A stretch of 64,000 nucleotides of DNA from Pseudomonas caricapapayae (GCF_001400735.1 NZ_LJPW01000003.1:1-64000), one strand, 5' to 3'; positions 8,962 to 18,048 are shown, numbered from the stretch's first letter. Notes: generated by a model from the sequence alone, not told the origin. A program made the numbers and translations.

Positions 8962-10584
8962 ATGTCGTTACTGCCTCAGCGAATAGATCTGGAAATGACT
9001 CAGGCGCTATTGCGCATGGCGGTCATTGCCACCTCGCTCCTTTACGCTCTGATCGCGTATGGGCTGGGAGAAATGTCAGAGAACAAGCTGTTCGTGATCG
9101 TTGCTTATTGCATGGGCTTCGGCGTTGTCACGGTGGGTTTGATCGTCCGCATTGCCCAGCGACCGGGGGCCTCAAGCAGACGGCGCCTGTTTGCACTGGT
9201 CACCGACAATCTGGCGGGGATCGTGACCATCTCCGTTGGTGGCGAAGCCATGTTGCCTGTGTATTCGGTGATGCTGAGCATGACGGTCGGCTACGGCATG
9301 CGTTATGGCCGCAACTACCTGTTGCTGGCAACCGGTTTTGCCATGATTTCATTGATGATCATCATTGCGCTCACGCCGTTTCTGCGTGAACACCATGCTG
9401 TCGCCGTCATGATGATCCTGACCATGCTGGTCCTGCCGTTGTTTGTCTATTTCCTGTTGGGCCGACTGCACATGGCGCTTGAAGAAACCCAGGAGGCCAA
9501 CCAGGCCAAATCAAGGTTTCTGGCCCAGGCCAGCCATGACCTGCGCCAGCCGATCCACTCCATCAGCCTGTTCACTGCCTGCCTGCGCGATGCCCCTCTG
9601 GGCGATAACGAACAACGCCTGGTAAGTAACATCGACCGGGCATTGAGTGCGGTAGAACAACTGTTTCGCTCGCTGCTGGACATCTACACCCTCAATCAGG
9701 GCGAAGTTGCCCCCCGTCCGGAGTCAGTCGATCTGGATGCACTGCTCAACGGGCTGGCCACTCAGAACAGCGAAGCCGCTACATGGGCTGGCGTGGATAT
9801 TCGCGTGCACAGCGGCCACTGTCACGTCTGGACCGACCCCGCGTTACTGCGCACATTGCTGCAGAATCTTGTCTCCAATGCGTTCAAATATGCGCCGGGC
9901 AAGCCGATATTGATTGGCTGTCGTCGGCAAAAAGGCACCGTCAGCATCGGCGTATATGATCAGGGACGCGGCATTCCTGCCGAGCACTTGCCACACTTGT
10001 GCAACGAGTTCTATCGCGTCCGCGAGAAACGTGATCGTGACATCGAGGGCGTTGGCCTGGGGCTGAGTATTGTCAGCCGCATTGCCAGGCTCATGAACCT
10101 GCGGGTCAATATCAGTTCGGTGCCGGAGCGCGGCACCGCGGTGATCGTCAGCGGCCTGAAGGCCGTGGCTGCCAGCCAGCCGGTCACCAGCCTCGACATC
10201 AACTGGAACACACGCCTGCTTTCCGGGCTGCGAGTCATGCTGATCGAAGACAATCGCAACGTGCTTGAAGCCACTGCCATGTTGCTGCGCAGGTGGGGCT
10301 GCGAGGTACAGACCTTCAGCGCCATCCCCGAGATCAATGTCGACTGTGACCTGGTGGTGACGGACTTCGACCTGGACCGTACGGCATCGGGTGCCGACTG
10401 TATTGCCTACCTGAGCGGGCTGCAGGGACGGCGCATACCGGCCATCGTGATTACCGGCCATGAACTCCAACACGTTCGGCAGACGCTGAACGATCCTGAC
10501 ATCCCGGTCCTGTCGAAACCGGTCAGGCCCGTCGAACTGCGCTCGCTGCTATTGAGCTTCAAGGCCGGCCCGGTGGCGCACTGA
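8962..10584 (+). CDS. Hybrid histidine kinase with RpfC-like membrane sensor domain
   Basis: Protein of 540 aa. Residues 1-170 hold about five membrane helices; the segment 'RRRLFALVTDN' to 'PVYSVMLSMTVGYGMRYGRN' plus 'YLLLATG' follows the same pattern as the sensor region of Xanthomonas RpfC, the receptor for diffusible signal factor (cis-2-unsaturated fatty acid). Next come HisKA with H192 in ASHDLRQPIHSI, HATPase with VSNAFKYAPGKP and GVGLGLSIV, and a C-terminal receiver (VMLIEDN, VVTDFDLDR, VLSKPVRP). Unlike RpfC there is no C-terminal HPt domain. The start ATG 8962 follows GGAG. DSF-family sensing is inferred from domain resemblance only. Confidence 0.85.
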   Translation: MSLLPQRIDLEMTQALLRMAVIATSLLYALIAYGLGEMSENKLFVIVAYCMGFGVVTVGLIVRIAQRPGASSRRRLFALVTDNLAGIVTISVGGEAMLPVYSVMLSMTVGYGMRYGRNYLLLATGFAMISLMIIIALTPFLREHHAVAVMMILTMLVLPLFVYFLLGRLHMALEETQEANQAKSRFLAQASHDLRQPIHSISLFTACLRDAPLGDNEQRLVSNIDRALSAVEQLFRSLLDIYTLNQGEVAPRPESVDLDALLNGLATQNSEAATWAGVDIRVHSGHCHVWTDPALLRTLLQNLVSNAFKYAPGKPILIGCRRQKGTVSIGVYDQGRGIPAEHLPHLCNEFYRVREKRDRDIEGVGLGLSIVSRIARLMNLRVNISSVPERGTAVIVSGLKAVAASQPVTSLDINWNTRLLSGLRVMLIEDNRNVLEATAMLLRRWGCEVQTFSAIPEINVDCDLVVTDFDLDRTASGADCIAYLSGLQGRRIPAIVITGHELQHVRQTLNDPDIPVLSKPVRPVELRSLLLSFKAGPVAH

Positions 10585-10635
10585 CCGCGAGGCCAAACAC
10601 ATTGCTTTCAGGCACGTGATAATAAAGGGCCGTTC

Positions 10636-11133
10636 TCAGTAAGTGCTGAAATAGTCGACCACATTGCCTTTGAACCTGATGACGATTCGCGTGATGTTTG
10701 CTTTTCTTCCAGTGGATTGCGTACCGCTAAGCGTACCGGCATCGTCCATCACTTCCTGGGCGTCGCCTATACGGGATTGCCCTTGAAACAACGTTGATGC
10801 GGCGTCCCCTGACCCATACCGATTGGAGTACTTGGCCGCCATCTTGGTCAGTGAATTAAGACCGGATTCGCTACGGTCGTAGTACCACTCGGAGCTGTTG
10901 TTGGCCACGTTGTCCTGCGCCGAGTAGGGCGCGCCAAACGCCTGCCGAATCTGCTCTTTGGTCGATTTGTCAGGCGTGATGTTGGCTTTTATATACTCTG
11001 GTGCAAATTTGTAATCGCCGGTAATTGTATCGAGCGGGTTGCTGCCCCCCGTTGAACATGCCGTCAGGGTCGCCGCGACGATAATGACCGCCGCCAACCT
11101 TGTTATATTTGCCGAATAGCGAGAAATACCCAT
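10636..11133 (-). CDS. Putative outer-membrane lipoprotein with SmpA/OmlA-like domain
   Basis: Protein of 165 aa with a type II signal peptide (lipobox LTAC, Cys26) and a mature part whose 'TPDKSTKEQIRQAFGAP' and 'SSEWYYDRS' pattern resembles the BamE/SmpA/OsmE fold. ATG 11133 is chosen because it starts the signal sequence and follows GAGGGA; the longer open frame upstream is not convincing. It converges with the hybrid kinase gene (51-base gap). A TAGTAC-N4-GTACTA palindrome lies 170 bases upstream and recurs upstream of the FadL-type gene, suggesting joint control. Function unknown. Confidence 0.75.
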   Translation of the reverse strand: MGISRYSANITRLAAVIIVAATLTACSTGGSNPLDTITGDYKFAPEYIKANITPDKSTKEQIRQAFGAPYSAQDNVANNSSEWYYDRSESGLNSLTKMAAKYSNRYGSGDAASTLFQGQSRIGDAQEVMDDAGTLSGTQSTGRKANITRIVIRFKGNVVDYFSTY

Positions 11134-11302
11134 GCGCGTTCCCTCTGAAAACAAGTCTGTTGTTAGTGATCCGTTTACACCGCTGCATGACCTGTTTCGG
11201 TCACGCGCACGCGGCCAGCGACGTGGTACAACGTCGCCTGCCATCGACAAGTCAGGTGTTATTCAGCGGGATAGCTTAAGTGGCCGAACCAAAGGCAAGC
11301 CA

Positions 11303-11318
11303 TAGTACGGATGTACTA
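11303..11318. promoter_or_regulatory. Palindromic operator candidate, copy 1
   Basis: TAGTAC-GGAT-GTACTA: perfect 6-bp arms around a 4-base spacer, in the gap between the FadL-type gene and the lipoprotein gene, 170 bases before the latter's start. The same arms and spacing recur at 12760-12775. There is no T-run, so it is not a simple terminator. Confidence 0.5.
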
Positions 11319-11357
11319 GGCTTCGTACTTAACATGGCGGCACTCGGTGAGGCCGCG

Positions 11358-12626
11358 TTAAAAACGATAGGTGGCGCCCACACCCAAAAAGCTGGCACGG
11401 TTCTGATAATGCGCGCTATAACTGGCCAGCGCGTTGGCGCGGCTGACATCAACGCTTTCTTCTTTGAGGTAGGCGTAAGCAACATCAAGTGTCAGCTCCT
11501 TGCTGACGTCATAACCCGCGCCCACGCTGAAGATCGTACGGTCACCGGTCGGTGTACGCGGCGAACGGTTGGTATTGCTGGTCGGTGACTGGTCCAGACG
11601 GATGCCGGTGCGCAACGACCAGTGCGAGTCCAGTCGATACGATGTACCGAGCGCGTAGGCCCAGGTGTCATGCCAGTCCAGTCCGCCAGCGATAGCGCCT
11701 GAGAGGGACGCAGCCAGTATGCCGCCGCGCGCAGGGCTGATGCTCTCGGTGCTGAAACTCAGGTCCTTCAGACGGCTCCAGCGCGTCCAGGTTGTCCCCG
11801 CATAAACTGTCCAGGCGTCGGTGAGCTTCTGAGTGACCGACAACTCGTAGGACTCAGGCGTATCGACCTGTAGCGAACAGTCATAGCGATTGCTGCTGAG
11901 CAACTGGGCGGGCGTTCCTGCCCCTGTGGCGACCTCGGTGTGACAATCAAGGTCGTAGCGCACCCTGGAATGATAGGTCAGACCAGCCTGCGTGCTATCG
12001 GTCAGACTGGCCAGAACGCCGACAGTGAAGCCCAGCGCGACATCCTTGCCCTTCACTTTCACATTACTGTCGGCGATGGCCGGGTTAAGTGTGAGGTCCG
12101 ACTCCAGCGAGCCGGCAAACTGATTGATCGTCGGCCCGAAGCCCACCGAGACCCGGTCATTGAAGGCGTAGCTCAATGTTGGCTGCAGGGTCAGTACTTT
12201 CGCATCGCTCTTGCTGGCAAAGGCGCGTCCCTGAAAGCCCCTCTCGTAATCCGTTGCCAGACCGAACGGCACATACGCGCCCAGGCCAAAGGCCCAGTGT
12301 TCGTTCAGCCTGCGTGTATAAAAACCGAATGGTATGGCCTTGAAAGGCACCATGTCGCCGTCATTGCTACCGCTTGAACGTCCACTTGCCTGACTGATGT
12401 CCGTGGAGGCATCGATAAAGGTGACGCCTCCGGTGATCTGCTGACCTGCCAGACGCGCCATGCCTGCCGGGTTGCCATACACCGTACTGGCATCTTCGGC
12501 AGCGGATGCCCGACCTGCGAATGCCGTGCCCATGCCGCTTATGCCTTGTTCGTTGAGCGCAAAACCCCCTGCGTACAAGTGCGTGGAAATCATGGCAACC
12601 GTGAAGCCCAGGGTAGTCTTGTGCAT
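11358..12626 (-). CDS. FadL/OmpP1-family outer-membrane channel
   Basis: Protein of 422 aa with an N-terminal signal peptide, mature N-terminus GGFALNEQGISGMGTAFAG, the family motif NPAGMARL, and a beta-barrel ending in an aromatic residue (GATYRF), as needed for BAM-dependent assembly. FadL proteins let hydrophobic compounds such as long-chain fatty acids diffuse across the outer membrane. The gene stands alone on the minus strand, with its own palindromic promoter region at 12760-12780, and lies two genes from an RpfC-like kinase that may sense a fatty-acid signal. Which hydrophobic substrate it carries is not determinable here. Confidence 0.9.
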   Translation of the reverse strand: MHKTTLGFTVAMISTHLYAGGFALNEQGISGMGTAFAGRASAAEDASTVYGNPAGMARLAGQQITGGVTFIDASTDISQASGRSSGSNDGDMVPFKAIPFGFYTRRLNEHWAFGLGAYVPFGLATDYERGFQGRAFASKSDAKVLTLQPTLSYAFNDRVSVGFGPTINQFAGSLESDLTLNPAIADSNVKVKGKDVALGFTVGVLASLTDSTQAGLTYHSRVRYDLDCHTEVATGAGTPAQLLSSNRYDCSLQVDTPESYELSVTQKLTDAWTVYAGTTWTRWSRLKDLSFSTESISPARGGILAASLSGAIAGGLDWHDTWAYALGTSYRLDSHWSLRTGIRLDQSPTSNTNRSPRTPTGDRTIFSVGAGYDVSKELTLDVAYAYLKEESVDVSRANALASYSAHYQNRASFLGVGATYRF

Positions 12627-12759
12627 GGTGTTCGATGCTCGCAGTGATGAAATTCAGCCCGGCAGAAAAAAACATGGCCTGTACACACCTGCACGGTGTT
12701 TCAGGCATTCCTTGCGCTGGCAAACCTGCGATTTTATCAATGCAAAAATAGGATCCATA

Positions 12760-12780
12760 TAGTACACATGTACTAGTACA
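12760..12780. promoter_or_regulatory. Overlapping palindromes upstream of the FadL-type gene, copy 2
   Basis: TAGTAC-ACAT-GTACTA (12760-12775) overlaps a perfect 12-bp palindrome TGTACTAGTACA (12769-12780), 135-155 bases upstream of the FadL-type start codon. The arms match copy 1 at 11303-11318. This is typical of sites bound by dimeric repressors such as the TetR family, but the regulator is unknown. The remainder of the 340-base gap 12627-12966 shows nothing else I can support. Confidence 0.5.
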
Positions 12781-12966
12781 ACCCACTGGGCAAGTATTCA
12801 ACGTTGACAGCGCCATTAAACTCATTAAATAGTTAAGGGCGACGAACACGATATTTCATGTAAGCCACGATCAGGTATGGCAGGATCACTTCCTGCGCGT
12901 GATCGGCAGCGCCAGGCGTACTGCCAAGGCCGCATCAGTGCATTTTTATGACCAGGGTGACGCATT

Positions 12967-13467
12967 TTGAACAACAAACTGACTTCAGCAGAGCTGGCAG
13001 TCATCAGTGAAATCGAAGCCACTTCCAGCCTGCTACGGCTGGTAACCCGGCTGACCGGGCTGAGATTTGCAGCCATTGCCAAAGTAACCGAGACCAGCTG
13101 GACGGCATGCGCGGTGTATGACGAAATCAGATTCGGGCTGGAAGCAGGCCACGAGCTCAAGCTTGAAACCACGCTGTGCAATGAATTGCGTCAACACCGC
13201 TGTCCGATCGTGATCAACGAAGTCGCGACCGATGCGGTCTACGCAGAGCACCCCATCCCGAAGCTCTATGGCTTTCAGAGCTACTTCTCGTTGCCGATCA
13301 TTTTCCCCAACGGAGATTTCTTCGGCACGCTGTGCGGTCTGGACAATCTGCCTACGCCTCTCGACGATGCCGATACCCTCGATACGCTGAAAGTCTTCTG
13401 CACACTGATCGCCAGCACGCTGTACGCGCACTATCAACTGCAGGAAATGCAGGAAGTCACCGCGTAG
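12967..13467 (+). CDS. Single-domain GAF protein
   Basis: Protein of 166 aa consisting almost only of a GAF domain: LLRLVTRLTGLRFAAIAKVT, ETTLCNELRQHRCPIVIN, YGFQSYFSLPIIFPNGDFFGTLCGLD. GAF domains bind small ligands or chromophores and are usually fused to an output domain; none is present here. The pattern resembles the GAF segment of phytochrome-like and cyclic-di-GMP proteins. The frame has no in-frame ATG or GTG upstream; the best start is TTG 12967 after AGGGTGA. It converges on the acetyltransferase gene. Confidence 0.75.
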   Translation: MNNKLTSAELAVISEIEATSSLLRLVTRLTGLRFAAIAKVTETSWTACAVYDEIRFGLEAGHELKLETTLCNELRQHRCPIVINEVATDAVYAEHPIPKLYGFQSYFSLPIIFPNGDFFGTLCGLDNLPTPLDDADTLDTLKVFCTLIASTLYAHYQLQEMQEVTA

Positions 13468-13479
13468 GCATGGACTGCC

Positions 13480-13935
13480 TCAGGCGTGCAATTGCCGCTC
13501 CATGATCAATGTGCGCTCCTCCCCTTCCCGATGCTCTCGCACCACCCTGAAACCCAGCGCCGTATAAAACCCCTGCGCAGTCAAGGATGACGGTACAACC
13601 AGCAGCCCTGCGCCGGCCTCCCTGGCAACACGCTCCAGCTCTGCCATCAATAAACTCCCGATCCCTTGCCGATGCTTTTCGGGGTCTACAAATACCGAGC
13701 GCACAACCTGATTATCCAGGCTGGCAGTGCCGACAATCACCTCCCCCGCAACCGCCACAAACATCCGGCGCTGCTGCATGAGTTGCTCAATGGCAGCCGG
13801 ACTGAAGCTCAATTGCACGCGCTCAATCACGCTGACCGGGTAATCCTTGGCATTGCTGGTGCGCAAGGCCGCCAACACCACTCGACTGATGTTGTCAGCG
13901 TCTGTTGTCCGGGCAGGCCGGATCTTGATGTTCAT
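13480..13935 (-). CDS. GNAT-family N-acetyltransferase
   Basis: Protein of 151 aa. The acetyl-CoA binding core is visible as VRSVFVDPEKHRQGIGSLLMAELE (motif A with QGIGS), followed by LLVVPSSLTAQGFYTALGF. The start at ATG 13935 (MNIKIRPARTTDAD) follows AGGAA; twelve upstream codons of open frame are ignored. The acceptor substrate is unknown. It diverges from the GAF-GGDEF-EAL gene across a 356-base gap. Confidence 0.85.
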   Translation of the reverse strand: MNIKIRPARTTDADNISRVVLAALRTSNAKDYPVSVIERVQLSFSPAAIEQLMQQRRMFVAVAGEVIVGTASLDNQVVRSVFVDPEKHRQGIGSLLMAELERVAREAGAGLLVVPSSLTAQGFYTALGFRVVREHREGEERTLIMERQLHA

Positions 13936-14234
13936 GTTGTCGTTCCTGCGTTGCTTGCGAAGGATGAGCATGCTTCACCGCACAGCGGGAGACCAGAAGC
14001 GCAATGGAAAGCCCATACATCTATATAGGTAGAAGCTATAGAGGCGAATAGTTACGGACTATCGCGGCGGGGCTTATTTACGACCAGACGACGAATGGCA
14101 ATGTTTGTAACACGCTGCAAACAAAGGCGCTGAGCCTTTATCTCTCAGGGCTACAAGACCGATGTCGCTCAAAAATTACAGCTCGCGGCCGATTAACCGT
14201 TAACTCACGGCTGTGGCCGAAATGATTTGGTCTG

Positions 14235-14263
14235 TTAAAGTGAGTTCCGTGATGTCATATAGT
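14235..14263 (+). promoter_or_regulatory. Candidate promoter of the GAF-GGDEF-EAL gene
   Basis: TTAAAG and TATAGT separated by 17 bases, 28 bases before the start codon. The -35 match is weak. The rest of the gap 13936-14291 has several short AT-rich palindromes (for example CTATATAG near 14020) that could serve the divergent acetyltransferase gene; nothing else is evident. Confidence 0.35.
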
Positions 14264-14291
14264 CATCATCGAACACCCACCGAGAATTTTT

Positions 14292-16115
14292 ATGAACGCC
14301 AGTGCCCCCATTCCTCTGAATGAAACGCAACGTCTGTTGCGCATCCGGGAGCTGTGCGTACTTGAAAACACCTCCGACGACGTATTCGATGAAATCGTGG
14401 CAATGACCGCCGAGTTCTTCCAGACGCCGATTGCCTTGATCTCCATCGTCGATGAGCACCGTCAGTGGTTTCGCGCCAGGGTGGGCCTGAATGCCCGGGA
14501 AACGCCACGTAACGTTTCCTTCTGTGCGTACACAATTCTTTCCGACACGCTGTTTGAAATACCGGATGCGACCCTGGACGAACGCTTCGTGAACAACAGT
14601 CTGGTGACCGGCCACCCCGATATCCGCTACTACGCGGGCGCCCCGCTGATCACCGATGACGGCATTGCCCTGGGCAGCCTGTGCGTGATCGACACCAAGC
14701 CGCGCGAGCCAATGAGCGAGCATCAGATGCAGATGCTCAAGCGGTTCGCGTCGCTGGTCATGAAGCGTATTGTCGGCCTGCGCCTCAGTTGCTTCATCGA
14801 TCAGCCGACGGGCCTGTACAACCGCTCACGCCTGCAGGAGGATATCCATCAGGCACTGGCCTCCAGCGTTGATTACCAGTTGGTTGCGGTGGACATGATC
14901 ACCTCCGCCTTCCTCAATGACATCGTCAAAGCGCTTGGCTACAGCTTCTCCCAGGACCTGGTGACGGCGATCAAGGGCCGCCTGGAGCATCTGCTGCCGC
15001 CAACCTGTTCGCTGTACAAGGTCAGCCCTACCCGCTTCGGCTTTCTTCTGGCTGGAGACCGCGTACCCGATCATCTGTTTCGCACCATCCTCGAAGACTT
15101 CGAGACGCCCGTGGAGTGCCGGGGTATTCCGGTGCAGATGCAGGTAGGCCTGGGGGTTGTGACCCTGAACCGCGACCCCGCCGAAGAACAGGACTGGATG
15201 CGCATGGTCATCAGTGCTGCCGACGACGCCCGCGACCGCGATCTGGGCTGGGCGATGTATGAACCGCACTTCGATGCCGCCCAGCAGCGTGCTTTCAAGC
15301 TGCTCAGCTCACTGACCGCCGCAGTGCACGCTCACGATCAACTGCGCCTGGTCTATCAACCGCGAATCGACCTTGCCTCTGGCCTGTGCACTTCGGTGGA
15401 AGCCTTGCTGCGCTGGAATCATCCGACACTCGGCCCGATCGGACCTGCCGAATTCGTGCCGCTGGCCGAGAAAACCGCGCTGATGCGTCCGCTGAGTATA
15501 TGGGTGCTGACAAGTGCCATCGAACAGGCCGCACGCTGGCAGCAACAGGGCTTCGACTTCCGTATTGCGATCAACGTTACTCCGGAGGACCTCACCGGTC
15601 CTGCTTTCACCGACCGGATGATCCGCCTGCTGGGTCAGCACAAAATCGATCCTACCCGCTTTGAGCTGGAGTTCACCGAGGGTGCGCTGATGCACAACCC
15701 GGCTGAAGTGCGTCACCAACTGGAGCGCATGCGTCAAATGGGCATGGACGTGGCGATCGACGACTTCGGTACGGGCTACAGCAACTGGAATTACTTGCGG
15801 CAATTACCCGCGACGACGGTCAAGCTTGACCAGTCGTTGATTCGCAATCTGGCGTCCGACAAAACCGACCAGCGCCTGGTCAAGGCATTGATCGGTCTCG
15901 CCAAGAAGCTCGGCTACTGCGTGGTGGCGGAAGGCATCGAGACAGACGAGATTCGCCGCCTGGTCAAGCAGTGGGGCTGTGATGAAGGTCAGGGTTATCT
16001 GATCGCAAAGCCTATGGAAGCCGAAGCGTTGCTTAACTGGCTGGGCCCGACCCAGCGCCTGCAAAGTGCCGCTGAAGCCGCTGAAGCCGCAGTCGCGCGC
16101 GACAAACGGTTATAA
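14292..16115 (+). CDS. GAF - degenerate GGDEF - EAL cyclic-di-GMP phosphodiesterase
   Basis: Cytoplasmic protein of 607 aa. An N-terminal GAF domain (about 10-160) precedes a GGDEF-like domain in which the signature is replaced by SPTRFGF, so it should not make cyclic-di-GMP. The EAL domain (about 340-590) keeps the catalytic residues: VEALLRW, ELEFTEG, AIDDFGTGYS, KLDQSL, VVAEGIET and DEGQGYLIAKP. It therefore probably hydrolyses cyclic-di-GMP under control of the GAF ligand. The ribosome-binding site is weak (ACCGAGAA). An alanine/glutamate-rich tail (AAEAAEAAVARDK) ends the protein. It is a single-gene unit. Confidence 0.9.
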   Translation: MNASAPIPLNETQRLLRIRELCVLENTSDDVFDEIVAMTAEFFQTPIALISIVDEHRQWFRARVGLNARETPRNVSFCAYTILSDTLFEIPDATLDERFVNNSLVTGHPDIRYYAGAPLITDDGIALGSLCVIDTKPREPMSEHQMQMLKRFASLVMKRIVGLRLSCFIDQPTGLYNRSRLQEDIHQALASSVDYQLVAVDMITSAFLNDIVKALGYSFSQDLVTAIKGRLEHLLPPTCSLYKVSPTRFGFLLAGDRVPDHLFRTILEDFETPVECRGIPVQMQVGLGVVTLNRDPAEEQDWMRMVISAADDARDRDLGWAMYEPHFDAAQQRAFKLLSSLTAAVHAHDQLRLVYQPRIDLASGLCTSVEALLRWNHPTLGPIGPAEFVPLAEKTALMRPLSIWVLTSAIEQAARWQQQGFDFRIAINVTPEDLTGPAFTDRMIRLLGQHKIDPTRFELEFTEGALMHNPAEVRHQLERMRQMGMDVAIDDFGTGYSNWNYLRQLPATTVKLDQSLIRNLASDKTDQRLVKALIGLAKKLGYCVVAEGIETDEIRRLVKQWGCDEGQGYLIAKPMEAEALLNWLGPTQRLQSAAEAAEAAVARDKRL

Positions 16116-16206
16116 CCTTAGAACACTTCTTCATAACCGTTTGCAACACAAGCCGTTATGCTGCCCGCCACTTTTTGCCTGATGCGTTTGCTTGAAAAGG
16201 TTGGAT

Positions 16207-16992
16207 ATGGAAGCGGGTGGTCTGGGTTTTGTAGTTGCAGGGCTGGTAGTCGGTTTTATCGTTGGCATGACCGGGGTCGGCGGCGGCTCGCTTATGACGC
16301 CGATTCTGTTGTGGTTCGGCATCAACCCGGCCACGGCAGTCGGCACGGACCTGCTGTATGCGGCGATCACCAAATCCGGTGGGGTTCTGGTACATCGCAG
16401 GAATGACAACATCGACTGGAAGGTTACAGGGCTGCTGACCCTGGGCAGCGTCCCGGCGGTGCTGCTGACGCTGTGGTTCCTGAGCACGCTGCATGCTGCG
16501 CCTGAAGCCCTCAACGCGATCATCAAGCAGGCACTGGGCTATGTACTGCTGCTGACTGCCCTGGCCGTCCTGTTCAAGAAAAGGCTGTTGGCCTTCGCTC
16601 ATGGCCGCGGAGACGGGCATTCATTTTTCAGCGGAACAAGCCTGACAGTTCTGACGGTCATCACCGGCCTGATTCTCGGCACCATGGTCGCACTGACCTC
16701 CATTGGTGCGGGCGCGCTGGGCACCGTGGCCTTGTTCATTCTTTATCCGCTGTTGCCGACACGGCGTCTGGTGGGCACGGAAATCGCCCACGCGGTCCCG
16801 CTGACGCTGGTCGCAGGTCTGGGCCACGCAAGCATGGGCAACATGAACTGGGAGCTACTGGGCTGGCTGCTGATGGGTTCGCTGCCCGGCATTTACCTGG
16901 GCAGCCATATGGCCGGGCGCATTTCCGACGATCTGCTGCGGCCCTTTCTGGCCATTATGCTGGGCATGATCGGCTTCAAGCTGGCGTTCTGA
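16207..16992 (+). CDS. TauE/SafE-family sulfite exporter-like permease
   Basis: Integral membrane protein of 261 aa with about eight hydrophobic helices. The family hallmarks are FIVGMTGVGGGSLMTPIL near the N-terminus and the second half-repeat MVALTSIGAGALGTVALF; GTEIAHAVPLTLVAG and LPGIYLGSHMA follow. TauE/SafE proteins export sulfite or organosulfur anions, but the substrate here is not known. ATG 16207 follows AAGG at six bases; an upstream in-frame ATG is less likely. A 9-bp inverted repeat (17004-17035) lies behind the gene without a T-run. Confidence 0.85.
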   Translation: MEAGGLGFVVAGLVVGFIVGMTGVGGGSLMTPILLWFGINPATAVGTDLLYAAITKSGGVLVHRRNDNIDWKVTGLLTLGSVPAVLLTLWFLSTLHAAPEALNAIIKQALGYVLLLTALAVLFKKRLLAFAHGRGDGHSFFSGTSLTVLTVITGLILGTMVALTSIGAGALGTVALFILYPLLPTRRLVGTEIAHAVPLTLVAGLGHASMGNMNWELLGWLLMGSLPGIYLGSHMAGRISDDLLRPFLAIMLGMIGFKLAF

Positions 16993-17212
16993 TCCTCAGC
17001 CCCGTCAGCCTGTCATATTTCTGCGTCAGGCTGACCACATGCCACACACGTGAAAAGGCGTCCGCACCTGCAACATTGCAGGCGGCGCACATTCATCGGG
17101 AAGTGTAAATTTTTTGTAGCTCGACACCGATTTTCGGCGCAGGATTTCGTGCGTCTGCTTTCGCGCCGATGACCCGGCACAGACTTACCCTCACTGACAG
17201 GAGATGCCAACA

Positions 17213-17413
17213 ATGCTCATCCGAATTGAAGAAGGTGTATATGGGGCTGCTTGGGTTGTAAAACTGGACGACTACCCGGTCAAATGCCGGAGTTGGCAGG
17301 AAGCCAGAGAATTTGCCGATCGCATGAAATCCAGGATCGACGCGCCTCATTCACTGCCTCATCCAGCGCTGCGCGCAACACCTGAAAGAAGCGCAAGCGT
17401 GATGGCCCGCTAG
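17213..17413 (+). CDS. Small conserved-looking protein, 66 aa
   Basis: MLIRIEEGVYGAAWVVKLDD, then 'YPVKCRSWQEAREFADRMKS' and a proline-rich tail. AGGAG sits nine bases before ATG 17213, so this start is preferred over ATG 17204, which would overlap the ribosome-binding site. The aromatic, acidic first half followed by an amphipathic helix suggests a compact soluble protein. No family recognised. Confidence 0.55.
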   Translation: MLIRIEEGVYGAAWVVKLDDYPVKCRSWQEAREFADRMKSRIDAPHSLPHPALRATPERSASVMAR

Positions 17414-17593
17414 ACTCGAAACATCCTCCCCGAATCATTCGAGACCGCGTTGTCAGGCGACTGGCAACGTTGTTTCATTCCGACGCGACGCCTTTCTCCT
17501 GTTAAACCCCTTCTCGTTTCCATGACATCCGTTTCACATCCTCTTCACGTCCGGCTGCGTAAATTGACCCTACTCCTTTGATGAATCCCATTT

Positions 17594-17621
17594 GGCCCAC
17601 CCCGTTGTGGGCCATTTTTTT
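17594..17621 (+). terminator. Strong Rho-independent terminator, possibly of a small RNA
   Basis: GGCCCAC-CCCGTT-GTGGGCC, a perfect 7-bp stem, is followed by A and seven T residues. It lies 180 bases after the end of the 66-aa gene, an unusually long distance, with no ORF between. The intervening stretch (17414-17593) is pyrimidine-rich and could be a small RNA or just a long 3' end; I see no clear promoter in it. Confidence 0.75.
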
Positions 17622-17664
17622 GCCTGGCGAAAAGTGTCGGCCTTCCCCCATCGATCAGGCAGGA

Positions 17665-17859
17665 TTATTCGCTTCGCACCGTTTGCGATGAAGCGGCGGT
17701 CACGACCGGGCTGCTCAGTACGCCGGCGCTCAGCTCTGCCAGACGATCACTGCCCGTGCCATTGGCCGTGGTATTGCTCCAGTTCGCTGTCGTCGTTGCC
17801 ACCCAGCCCAATACAAACAATGCAACCGCCTGCAGCGCCCACTTGGTAATGATCGACAT
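17665..17859 (-). CDS. Small membrane-anchored protein, 64 aa
   Basis: MSIITKWALQAVALFVLGWV forms one N-terminal hydrophobic helix, with a short polar tail (NWSNTTANGTGSDRLAELSA). The start at ATG 17859 follows AAGGAGAG at good spacing; upstream codons in the open frame are disregarded. It could be a single-pass inner-membrane microprotein or an exported peptide with an uncleaved signal. Function unknown. Confidence 0.6.
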   Translation of the reverse strand: MSIITKWALQAVALFVLGWVATTTANWSNTTANGTGSDRLAELSAGVLSSPVVTAASSQTVRSE

Positions 17860-18048
17860 GTGTTCTCTCCTTGTCCGGGTCTGGATGGCGAGCATATAAC
17901 CACCTCACCATGACAGAAGGATTGCAGAGTTTTTTGTTTTTGCCAGCCGTCAGCATCTCTTTGTGAAAAGAGAGTCTGCGAAACAGGAATGAACGATCTA
18001 CAAGAGAAATACCCACGCCCGCAGACGGGGTATTTCCAGAAGGCGAGG

